Assembly: GCA_963798455.1 (NCBI GenBank)
Contig: CAWCTD010000003.1
Location: 2,728,001-2,792,000 of the forward strand
DNA from: CAWCTD01 sp963798455
Lineage (GTDB): Bacteria > Acidobacteriota > Terriglobia > Bryobacterales > Bryobacteraceae
Reading direction: 5' to 3'
DNA length: 64,000 nucleotides
Shown: positions 35,117 to 42,688 of the stretch, piece by piece
Layout of the letters: every line of letters starts with the position of its first letter
Position numbering within the stretch: the first letter of the stretch is position 1
Position numbers and translations under genes: made by a program
Notes under the pieces: generated by a model
The model's input: only the letters and a program-made list of their open reading frames with translations
The model's database searches: none
Told to the model about the DNA's origin: nothing

Positions 35117-35245
35117 ATGACCAAGCCAAAGGGTCTCGCTGCCGCACCTGACCTGGCAGGCGGCTACCGTCCCGACGAGCCGAAGCCGCCCGCGCCTCGC
35201 CTGGTGGAATTCAACTCGCCCTCCTCCCACTCGACTTGCTCGTAG
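35117..35245 (+). pseudogene. 5' remnant of an unidentified gene
   Basis: A near-perfect ribosome site (AAGGAGGACGGCC then ATG at 35117) immediately follows the dehydratase stop, as for a third operon gene. The frame (MTKPKGLAAAPDLAGGYRPD...) then runs antisense into the end of dut and stops after 42 codons. It looks like the start of a truncated gene joined to dut by rearrangement, though it could encode a short peptide. Confidence 0.35.
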
Positions 35246-35595
35246 CGGGCGATGACGAGCTGGGCGATCTTGTCGCCGCGATGCACTGGATAGGCCTCGC
35301 GCCCCAGATTCAGCAGGATGACCTTGATCTCGCCGCGGTAGCCGGGATCGATCGTCGCCGGCGCGTTGGGCAGCGTGATCGAGTGATGCAGGGCGAGGCC
35401 GCTGCGCGGGCGCACCTGCGCTTCATGGCCAGGCGGCAACTCTATGGCGATGCCCGTGCGAACTGCCTTGGCGACGCCGGAGTCGAGGGTGGTGTCCTCC
35501 AGCGCGCGCAGATCCATGCCGGCGTCTTCGTCCGGCCCATGGGCGTATTCGGGCAAGAAGGCGTCGGGATCGATTCGCTGGATTCGTACGAGCAT
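35164..35595 (-). CDS. dut: dUTP diphosphatase
   Basis: Hydrolyses dUTP to dUMP and pyrophosphate, keeping uracil out of DNA and feeding dTMP synthesis. The 143-residue protein shows the trimeric dUTPase motifs: AGMDLRALED (motif 1), VRPRSGLALHH (2), NAPATIDPGYRGEIKVILLNLG (3), RGDKIAQLVI (4) and the Gly-rich C-terminal GAGGFGSSG (5). It is divergent from thyX with only 24 bases between the two ATGs, so the two dTMP-pathway genes share a tiny promoter region. Confidence 0.95.
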   Translation of the reverse strand: MLVRIQRIDPDAFLPEYAHGPDEDAGMDLRALEDTTLDSGVAKAVRTGIAIELPPGHEAQVRPRSGLALHHSITLPNAPATIDPGYRGEIKVILLNLGREAYPVHRGDKIAQLVIARYEQVEWEEGELNSTRRGAGGFGSSGR

Positions 35596-35619
35596 GGAAC
35601 TTAGATATCATAACGTGTC

Positions 35620-37056
35620 ATGGCTCCCGAAAAAGCTCGCCGCGTGTTGACCATTGCGCCCATGCCGCCGGAGAAGTGCGCCTACGCGCTGGCGCGTTAC
35701 AGCCGCTCGCCGGATTCCATCCGGGAGTCCATGGACTGGGTCCGCTCGCACGACTCGGCGAAGTTCCTCGAGCACTTCTACTTCCAGTACGGGCACTCCT
35801 CCATCGCCGACCTCGGTCACCTGGTGATGTGTTTTGAGGGGATCTCCGAAGCGGCGGCCATCGAGATCGAGGACGAACCGCTTTGGGACGGCCAAGCCAA
35901 GTCGTCGCGCTACCAGGATTTCTCCCGCTGCGGCTTTGTCACTCCGCCGGAGTTTTCCGAGGCCGAGTCCGAATGGTATCGCGCTTCGGGTGGGAAGCTC
36001 CTGGCTGCGTACAACCAGGTTCATGCGGCGGTGGCGGCGCATCTGGCCGAGCGGTTGCCGCGCCCCGCTGAGATGAAGCCCGACGTCTACCAGCGCCATA
36101 TCGCCGCGCGGGCCTTCGACGTCGCGCGCTACCTGCTCTTCCTTGGCGTCCCGACCAACATCGGACAGGTGACCAGCATTCGCACGCTCGAAAAGCAGAT
36201 TTGCCGGCTCAAAGCATCCGAATACACGGAATTGCATGACATTGCCGCCGGAATGGCGGCAGCCTGCGCGGCAGAGCCCGGCTGTGTCTGGGACGAGCAA
36301 GCTCCGCGCGAGGCGGTCGCGCCGACGCTCGCCCAGTGGGTGGAAGCGGACAGCTACCTTCTGCAGTCGCGGCGCGACCTCAATATGTGGGCTGAACAGA
36401 ATCTGCCCGCTCCGGCCGGCATCCGGGTCGACCCGGTGGACCTCCTGCGGCCCGTGGACACTTCAGCCGACATCGCGGCCACGCTTCTCTACCCGGTCAC
36501 CGACCGGCCGTTCCGCGAGTTGTATGAAATGGCGCGGGGCTGGAGCGCCGCGCTCCGCCGCGAAGTGCTGGAGTTGGGCGCGCGCGCGCGCACGGAGCGC
36601 GACGAGCTGCTGCGGAACTTCCGGGGCGGCCTATTCGCGTTCGACATCGTGATGGACATTGGCGCCTACCGCGATCTTCACCGGCACCGCCGCTGCCACC
36701 AGTTCCGGCAGGCTTTTTCCACTTCCCTCGGGTTTGACACTCCTAACGCCGTCAAGGAGGCCGGGCTGGAGCGTGTCTATGAGACAGCGATGGAGGTGGC
36801 TCTGGCCGCGGCGAACTCGCTGCCCGCGCCCGGCTCGCACTACCTCATCCCCTTCGGCGCGCGCTCGCGCTTCCTGTTCAAGATGGATCTCGCGGAGGTC
36901 GAGTATATCTGCCGTGTCCGCAGCAGCGTCAAAGGGCACTTCAGCTACCGCGACATCGCCTGGCGCATGAAGCTGAAGATGGAAGAACTGGAGCCGGAAC
37001 TCGGTCGCCTGATCCAGGCCACGCCTCCCTGGATCGAAGACCCGCTGCGGCGGTGA
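35620..37056 (+). CDS. ThyX-like flavin-dependent thymidylate synthase, tandem-fold form
   Basis: Flavin-dependent thymidylate synthases methylate dUMP using methylene-THF, FAD and NADPH. The 478-residue protein is about twice the usual ThyX length and reads as two ThyX-like halves. The first half has FEHFYFQYGHSSIADLGH and the SxRY-type motif AKSSRYQDFSR (residues about 86-96) but no RHR. The second half has DLHRHRRCHQFRQAFS (about 352-367) in the position of RHR-x7-S, with Ala where the conserved Ser should be and a Ser two residues later. Activity could be retained in a composite site or altered. Divergence from dut supports a dTMP role. Confidence 0.78.
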   Translation: MAPEKARRVLTIAPMPPEKCAYALARYSRSPDSIRESMDWVRSHDSAKFLEHFYFQYGHSSIADLGHLVMCFEGISEAAAIEIEDEPLWDGQAKSSRYQDFSRCGFVTPPEFSEAESEWYRASGGKLLAAYNQVHAAVAAHLAERLPRPAEMKPDVYQRHIAARAFDVARYLLFLGVPTNIGQVTSIRTLEKQICRLKASEYTELHDIAAGMAAACAAEPGCVWDEQAPREAVAPTLAQWVEADSYLLQSRRDLNMWAEQNLPAPAGIRVDPVDLLRPVDTSADIAATLLYPVTDRPFRELYEMARGWSAALRREVLELGARARTERDELLRNFRGGLFAFDIVMDIGAYRDLHRHRRCHQFRQAFSTSLGFDTPNAVKEAGLERVYETAMEVALAAANSLPAPGSHYLIPFGARSRFLFKMDLAEVEYICRVRSSVKGHFSYRDIAWRMKLKMEELEPELGRLIQATPPWIEDPLRR

Positions 37057-37063
37057 GGGCGAT

Positions 37064-37223
37064 CTAGCAGCCCCTGGTGAAGGGAATTTCGTGGACAGGC
37101 AACGAAATTCCAGCCTGCAAGTCGTTGAATCTGCGGCAGCGGTTCAGTCGGAATTTCGTCGCCTGTCCACGAAATTGTCCCCGAAGCTGCCTGTCCCGTC
37201 ACTTTCACCACGGGCTGCTCTAG
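37064..37223. repeat. REP/BIME-like palindromic element
   Basis: About 160 bases with nested symmetry. The outer inverted repeats are CTAGCAGCCCCTGGTGAA (37064-37081) and its near complement ending GGGCTGCTCTAG (37204-37223). Inside are two hairpins, 37083-37111 (GGAATTTCG ... CGAAATTCC) and 37150-37176 (GGAATTTCGT ... ACGAAATT), which are inverted copies of each other. It lies directly after thyX, where it could also act as transcript end, and its right edge CTAG is the insertion site of the adjacent IS. Confidence 0.75.
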
Positions 37224-38691
37224 TACTACTGTGTTATAAACAGAACATTTTGTAGTACAATTGTTTCGTGGAATCGCGCCTCTCGGCGCCAGGCCCACAA
37301 CAGAAACGCCTTGCGGCCTACCTTGAGGGCCTGGCGCAAGCCGCAGGGCACGCGGACCGAGTGGTCCCGCTGAAGAACTACTGCACGGGCCTGCTGCTTC
37401 CGGGCGAACGCAAGAGCGTGGAGCCGATGGCGGCGCGACTGGCCCCGGACAACGTGCGCCGGATGCATCAGTCCTTGCATCATCTGGTGGCCGATGCCCC
37501 CTGGAGCGATGAAGCTCTGCTGGGGCGCGTTCGCGATCAGGTGCTTCCTGCCATGGAGAAGCAGTGCCCGGTGGTGGCGTGGATCGTGGACGATACGGGG
37601 TTCCCCAAGAAGGGTACGCATTCGGTGGGCGTGGCACGTCAGTATTGCGGGCAGTTGGGAAAGCAGGACAACTGCCGGGTGGCGGTGAGCCTTTCGGTGG
37701 CTACCTGGAGCGCCAGTCTTCCGATTGCCTGCCAGCTTTACCTGCCGGAAGCCTGGACGAAAGATACAAAACGACGACGCCAGACCGGAGTGCCGGAACC
37801 GATCGGCTTCCGAACGAAACCGCAGATCGCCTTTGAGCAGATCCGCGAGGCCGTCGAGGCCAATGTGCCACGCGGGGTCGTTCTGGCCGATGCCGGCTAC
37901 GGGATCGATGGGCAATTCCGGGCGGGTCTGACCCAAATCCAACTCCAGTATGTGGTGGGGGTTCAATCCTCGATGACGGTTTGGGCGCCGGGAACCCATC
38001 CTTTGCCGGCCAAGCCGTGGAGCGGCCAGGGACGTCCGCCCAAACTCCTTCGCCGTGACAGCCACCACCAGCCTGTTTCCGTCAAAGAGTTAGCGCTTGG
38101 ACTTTCTTCTTCAGCGTGGAAAAGCATCACTTGGCGCGAAGGCAAACAGAAGCCTCTGAAATCGCGATTCGCGGCGCTGCGAGTCCGGCCTGCGCACCGG
38201 GACTACTGGAAGGCGGAACCGTACCCGGAAGAGTGGTTGCTGATGGAGTGGCCGCGCGGGGAAGCCGAGCCGATCAAGTACTGGATTTCCACGCTGCCGC
38301 CACAGACCAAGCTCAAGGATCTGGTCCGGATGGCCAAGCATCGTTGGATCATCGAGCGCGACTACCAAGAACTGAAGCAGGAACTCGGACTCGGCCACTT
38401 CGAAGGACGTGGCTGGCGCGGTTTCCACCATCACGCCACCCTGTGCGTCGCCGCCTACGGGTTCCTGATCGCGGAGAGGAGCCGTTTTTCCCCCTCGGCG
38501 CGCGCCGGCCAGTTGGCAATACCCGCGCTCAAACCAACGGAGAACTTCGAGCCGCGAGGCCGCCCCGCCAGCCTGCGGACGGCATGATCCTGGCTCGATC
38601 GCCACTCTCCGCAGAGCCATCGCAGCCCTCTTGATCAGGCAGCTTCCTTGCTGTCCTTTCTGTGGCGTTCTTCGTTTATAACACAGTAGTA
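37224..38691 (+). mobile_element. IS701-family insertion sequence, complete
   Basis: A 1468-bp element. The terminal inverted repeats are perfect for 18 bases (TACTACTGTG ... at the left, its complement ... CACAGTAGTA at the right). Both ends are flanked by CTAG (37220-37223 and 38692-38695), read as a 4-base target duplication; a 4-base TSD is what IS701 elements make. One transposase gene fills it. Intact ends and gene suggest a recent insertion. Confidence 0.9.
37268..38587 (+). CDS. IS701-family DDE transposase
   Basis: A 439-residue transposase of the IS701 type. The first catalytic Asp is in WIVDDTGFPKKGTHSVGV (about residues 104-121), the second in GVVLADAGYG (about 202-211), and the Glu in the conserved RWIIERDYQELKQELGLGHFEGRGWRGFHHH (about 359-389). 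The protein appears full length. The start is GTG at 37268, 44 bases inside the left end. Confidence 0.93.
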   Translation: MESRLSAPGPQQKRLAAYLEGLAQAAGHADRVVPLKNYCTGLLLPGERKSVEPMAARLAPDNVRRMHQSLHHLVADAPWSDEALLGRVRDQVLPAMEKQCPVVAWIVDDTGFPKKGTHSVGVARQYCGQLGKQDNCRVAVSLSVATWSASLPIACQLYLPEAWTKDTKRRRQTGVPEPIGFRTKPQIAFEQIREAVEANVPRGVVLADAGYGIDGQFRAGLTQIQLQYVVGVQSSMTVWAPGTHPLPAKPWSGQGRPPKLLRRDSHHQPVSVKELALGLSSSAWKSITWREGKQKPLKSRFAALRVRPAHRDYWKAEPYPEEWLLMEWPRGEAEPIKYWISTLPPQTKLKDLVRMAKHRWIIERDYQELKQELGLGHFEGRGWRGFHHHATLCVAAYGFLIAERSRFSPSARAGQLAIPALKPTENFEPRGRPASLRTA

Positions 38692-39528
38692 CTAGGCGAA
38701 CAGGAACGAATAGCCCGGGTTGATGCCTTGCGCGGCGATAAGGACTTCGCGCACATCATAGGGGTTCGTGGGGCCCGCGAGGCTGTTGCGCACTACCTCG
38801 AAGATGTGCTCGATACCGCGCGCCTCGTCGATGTCCGCGTCCACCAGGTAGTCGTCCCCGGTTTCGCCGCGGCGAAAAAAAGTGAGTTGCAGGTTGCCGT
38901 GGAGGTCCCTGGTCTTGAAGCTTCGCGTGTAGCGGTAGTCCGAGGGGGCGGCGTGAAGCGCACCACTGGCTTGGTCGAACAGCGGCGACTGGCTGGTCTC
39001 TTCTTCGAGCGCCGCGTGCGTGCGGGCGAACAGGCGGTCCTGCTGGACATAGACGATCTCCTCGATATGATCGAGGCACGAGCAGCCGTGGCCCAGGATG
39101 GTGGCCAGGGCCTTGGCCGCAATGTTGAGCAAGCAGGCTTTCTGAAGAGGACCGAGAGCGCGATAGGCGGGCTCGCCCAGGATGGTTTGCACCGGTGCGG
39201 GCAGACCCGAGTACGGCGGCGCCTGAATGTCGCGGACCTTCCGGGGAAGGACGGGAAAAGCCAGCCTGCGGACGCCCGTTCCGCCCTCCCTCAGCGAGAT
39301 GAAGAACGAGCGGGCTCTATATCGCGTCGGCGCGACGAGCACGCGATAGAGTGCGGCGGGGGCGCAGTCGATGCCGGTCAAGATCAAGCTGCCGCGTACC
39401 TGTTCCGTGTTGCGGTAGCGCGATGAGCTGGAGGCCGACGTGAGTTCAATGGCGACGGCGTCGTCGAGGTCGTTTCCCAGGACGTTGGAAAGTTGGAGTG
39501 TGAGGCTCCCAGTTCGTCGCAAAGGCAC
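38692..39528 (-). CDS. Uncharacterised protein whose stop codon is the IS target CTAG
   Basis: A product of about 278 residues that I do not recognise. No signal or membrane segment. It contains a region with several Cys/His (IAAKALATILGHGCSCLDHIEEIVYVQQDRLFARTH), DYRYTRSFKTRDLHGNLQLTFFRR and the ending VREVLIAAQGINPGYSFLFA. The TAG stop lies in the right-hand CTAG of the IS; without the IS the same CTAG supplied the stop, so the protein sequence is unchanged. The start is uncertain: GTG 39528 with GGAGG close by is chosen, and an ATG at 39570 extends it by 14 codons. Confidence 0.55.
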   Translation of the reverse strand: MPLRRTGSLTLQLSNVLGNDLDDAVAIELTSASSSSRYRNTEQVRGSLILTGIDCAPAALYRVLVAPTRYRARSFFISLREGGTGVRRLAFPVLPRKVRDIQAPPYSGLPAPVQTILGEPAYRALGPLQKACLLNIAAKALATILGHGCSCLDHIEEIVYVQQDRLFARTHAALEEETSQSPLFDQASGALHAAPSDYRYTRSFKTRDLHGNLQLTFFRRGETGDDYLVDADIDEARGIEHIFEVVRNSLAGPTNPYDVREVLIAAQGINPGYSFLFA

Positions 39529-39729
39529 GCCCCCTCCGCCGGCCGGAGGATAGCATGGGGCATACGGCATGCCAAGCCGCCGAGGAAAGGAGCTAGGCCG
39601 GAAGTGCAGGATTTGGTGGAACTTGGGTGCAGGCCGGCGAATTCTGCCGTCTTGTGAACCGCACTCCCTTGCGTCTGTCGCCAAAGCCAGGCAAGCTCGG
39701 CGGACGGTGGGAATCGACGTTCGCTATGT
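39529..39729. other. Spacer between the radical SAM gene and the unknown gene
   Basis: About 200 bases between two minus-strand genes. The first part may encode the extra N-terminal codons of the unknown protein. I see no hairpin, repeat or conserved motif in the rest. Confidence 0.4.
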
Positions 39730-40731
39730 TCAGGGCGTCTTGAAGGAGAAGAACCCGCTCACGTTCTCCCACAACAGCCGGGGGAATGTCTTATCCAGGT
39801 AGGAACGAATGGACACGTAGCACTGATCGCAGGTGTTGTGCCTGGTGAACTCCTCGATCATGCGCGGCCGCTGGTCGAGGTCATAGCGCTGGAACTGCAT
39901 CGAGCACGGCTGCAACTGCCCCTTCGCGGTCACCACCAGGAAGCGCAGGCCGGCCTTGCAGCCTGGGGCGCCTTCGTTCGCGAAATAGCGCCGCGTGGCG
40001 TCCAGCGTGGTGGCCGAGTTCACGATCCAATTGGTTCCGTCACGTTGTGACTCCACGCGGTCCAGTCCCCGGGTCAGTGCCGCCAGTTGCTCAGCCGTGG
40101 TCAGGAAGTAGTCCCGGCATCCGGTCCGCAGGGGCGAATAGGCGCTGTAGCAAATGTTCACGCCCCACTCGCGGGCCTTGTCGGCCATGGCGTTGATTTC
40201 GTTGACGTTCTCGCTGGTGATGCAGGAATTGAGCACGATGTCGTCGTAACCGTAAGCGGCGCAGCGCGGCACAACCTGGCGCAGGTGTTCGTAAAGGCCG
40301 GGATGGACGCGGAAGTCGTCGTGGCGGCTGTCCGGAAAATCCAGGCTGACCGAGAACTGGTCAACACCCGCCTCGTGCAACTCCAGGTAGCGCTGCTCGG
40401 TCATCAGAGACCAGTTCGAAACCAGGATGGTATAAGGCAGCCCCTTGTCATCTTTGACGTTGCGTACGATTTCCACGACGTCGTCGCGCATCAGGGGCTC
40501 GCCACCGGAAATCTGAACCACACAGGGGTGGAGCGTTTCCATGTAGTGGCGGTAATCGCTGGGATTCAGATTCCCGGAGTCGTCCTTCGGTCCGCCGTGG
40601 TCGCAATGCTTGCAGTAGCAGGTGCAGGAGTCCGTGACCTCGAAAGAGACCACAATCGGGCGCTCCCGCAGCCAATTCAACGAACCGCGGCCTATGATCC
40701 GGAGCGACTCAGATAGGGGTACTCTTCTCAT
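39730..40731 (-). CDS. Radical SAM protein with C-terminal Cys cluster
   Basis: A 333-residue radical SAM enzyme. The CxxxCxxC cluster is C36, C40, C43 (SCTCYCKHC), followed by the GGEP motif (QISGGEPLMRDD), which contacts SAM. SVSLDFPDSRHDDFR continues the barrel. A C-terminal Cys region (CKAGLRFLVVTAKGQLQPCSMQ ... CDQCYVSIRSYLDK) suggests an auxiliary cluster as in SPASM/twitch proteins. It resembles peptide-maturase or HpnH-like proteins in layout, but no precursor peptide or hopanoid gene is adjacent, so the substrate is unknown. Confidence 0.85.
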   Translation of the reverse strand: MRRVPLSESLRIIGRGSLNWLRERPIVVSFEVTDSCTCYCKHCDHGGPKDDSGNLNPSDYRHYMETLHPCVVQISGGEPLMRDDVVEIVRNVKDDKGLPYTILVSNWSLMTEQRYLELHEAGVDQFSVSLDFPDSRHDDFRVHPGLYEHLRQVVPRCAAYGYDDIVLNSCITSENVNEINAMADKAREWGVNICYSAYSPLRTGCRDYFLTTAEQLAALTRGLDRVESQRDGTNWIVNSATTLDATRRYFANEGAPGCKAGLRFLVVTAKGQLQPCSMQFQRYDLDQRPRMIEEFTRHNTCDQCYVSIRSYLDKTFPRLLWENVSGFFSFKTP

Positions 40732-40831
40732 GCCAGGGCCACACGGACGTCTTCATGGGGATCGTACCAGAGCGGCCCTCTGTCCTGCAATGAGTCGCCA
40801 GCGATCAGCCGCCTTCGGCCCCCCGATGGCG

Positions 40832-42688
40832 CTAATTCTCCGTCGAGTGGAGTCCTCCCGTCCCCGCCCGGAACTCGATATTGGTCTTTTCCTTGTCCCC
40901 AGGAAGCGTTTGCGAGCAGTTCCACACGCAAGCGCCGCAGTGAACGCACTTTTCGCGATCAAACTGGGGCTGGCCGTCCGGGCCGGCCGTGATGGCCTCA
41001 CCTGAGCAGATCTCCACGCAGATGCGGGTCCCGCAGGTCTCGCAGAGATTGGGGTACAGAAAAACAACATGATCCGCGTATCCCGGAGGCGCCTGAACCT
41101 TGCCTCCTATCAGCAGTGCATCCTGATGAGAAACAAGGAGGTTCCCATCGAACTCGATGGGCGGCCAACCGACGCGCTCCATCAGCGCCTCATGCACCGA
41201 GGCGCCCCGTGCCAGACATTGCTGGCGGATCTGGACAACTTCCTCAAACGAGATCCTATTCTTATAGTAATCTGGGAAAGCTTTCGTGTGCTTCTGGGAG
41301 GAGAGCGGCTCTCCGGGCAGGGTGACCTTGCCCCGAGTGAGTCCCGCCAAGGCCATCCCGGCCAGGCCCGCCACAAGACCCTTGTGAAAGCCGATGCGCG
41401 CCCGTTCGGCCACCCGGCCTTCAGATTCCACCCAACTGGCGCGGCGCCGGGAAACGTAGGCCCGTTCCAGGTTCTCCCGGGAAAAGGACTGGCCGCTCCG
41501 CAGCAGCTCGAGAACGCCCTCGGCCAACTGCATCCCTGTGGTCCAGGCTTCGTCCACCCCGGAACCGGTCAGGATATTCGTGCTGCCTGAGCCTTCCCCA
41601 ATCCGGGCGCATCCCTCCGCGACCAAGCGCGGTTCGCCCATCCTACCCGACTCCTGTAGCGACTTCGCGCCCCAGCTCCGCATCCGCCCGCCCTTGAGAT
41701 ACCGCCACAGGCAGGGGTGCTGGATGAAGTGCTGGAGGTATCGATAGGAGGTCCGGATCGGGCTGTCGAGCCAGGAGGGCACGAAGATCCCGACGGACGC
41801 CACACGGCCGGGATGCACATAGAAGAAGCCAAAGATCTCCGGCTCCGGGTAGCCGAACGTGTGGAATACCGTGCCCGGCTCCAGATCCACGGTTTCAGGG
41901 AGGTCGATGACCATCTTGGCGCCGACTGCCCAGTCCCGCTGGTGGTGGCCCTCAGGCAACCCAAAGTGCTCGTTGAGCTGCCGCCCCACTGGACCGAACG
42001 GCCCATCTCCTACAACCGTAAGAGCAGCACGAATGTCCATGCCGGGCAGGTAGCCGTCCTCCGGTTTGCCTTGCGTGTCGACCCCCTGGTCCACCAGGCG
42101 GATGCCCACGACCCGGTCGTCCTCGATCAGAGCCTTCGCCACCGGCGTCCCCGGCCACACCTGCACGGCTCCGGCGCCCATCACTTGCTGTCCGACCCAC
42201 TGCGTGAACTGCCCTAGGGAGAGCACCAGCCCCCCTTGTTTGTGGAGGAAGCCGGGGGTATAGGGCAAGTCCAGGGCTTCAGCCTCGTACGGGAGCACGG
42301 ACCGCAACGACCGAATGAGTCTGTCCGCCAAACGCAGCGTCGCCGAGCGCCGGCTGGCCCCAATGGGGTCGAGAAGATACAGCACCTTCTCGTGTTTCAC
42401 CTCGGCCGCCATGGGGATCTGGGAGGGTTCCAGGCCAGGGAAGCTGGCCCGGATGCCGCGGGCCCTGGTGACCACGCCCGAGACGCCGAAGCCGATGTCG
42501 TCGGCGCGCTCGTAGCACACCACTTGCAGCGGCAAGCCCGGCGCAACCTTGCTCTCGATCAAGGGTGTGCCGTCCGGACTCACAACCCCGCGCGAGAGCG
42601 TAGTCAGAAAGCCGCCCATGGCCGGGCCGAAGCCGACGCAAACGATGTCGACTTCCATGGTCTGGCGGTCGGCAAGCGGCTCGCTCAT
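40832..42688 (-). CDS. ETF-quinone-oxidoreductase-like flavoprotein fused to a ferredoxin domain
   Basis: A 618-residue FAD protein. The N-terminal dinucleotide fold (VDIVCVGFGPAMGG) and the GDGPFGPVG and GVDEAWTTGMQLAEGVLE segments fit the FixC/ETF-QO family, which passes electrons from electron-transfer flavoprotein to quinone. The C-terminus carries a FixX-like ferredoxin with two Cys groups (CETCGTRICVEIC and CVHCGACVWNC). The ATG at 42688 overlaps the stop of the acyl-CoA dehydrogenase gene (ATGA), so the two are translationally coupled. No etfA/etfB lies nearby; the dehydrogenase might pass electrons directly or through ETF encoded elsewhere. Confidence 0.83.
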   Translation of the reverse strand: MSEPLADRQTMEVDIVCVGFGPAMGGFLTTLSRGVVSPDGTPLIESKVAPGLPLQVVCYERADDIGFGVSGVVTRARGIRASFPGLEPSQIPMAAEVKHEKVLYLLDPIGASRRSATLRLADRLIRSLRSVLPYEAEALDLPYTPGFLHKQGGLVLSLGQFTQWVGQQVMGAGAVQVWPGTPVAKALIEDDRVVGIRLVDQGVDTQGKPEDGYLPGMDIRAALTVVGDGPFGPVGRQLNEHFGLPEGHHQRDWAVGAKMVIDLPETVDLEPGTVFHTFGYPEPEIFGFFYVHPGRVASVGIFVPSWLDSPIRTSYRYLQHFIQHPCLWRYLKGGRMRSWGAKSLQESGRMGEPRLVAEGCARIGEGSGSTNILTGSGVDEAWTTGMQLAEGVLELLRSGQSFSRENLERAYVSRRRASWVESEGRVAERARIGFHKGLVAGLAGMALAGLTRGKVTLPGEPLSSQKHTKAFPDYYKNRISFEEVVQIRQQCLARGASVHEALMERVGWPPIEFDGNLLVSHQDALLIGGKVQAPPGYADHVVFLYPNLCETCGTRICVEICSGEAITAGPDGQPQFDREKCVHCGACVWNCSQTLPGDKEKTNIEFRAGTGGLHSTEN

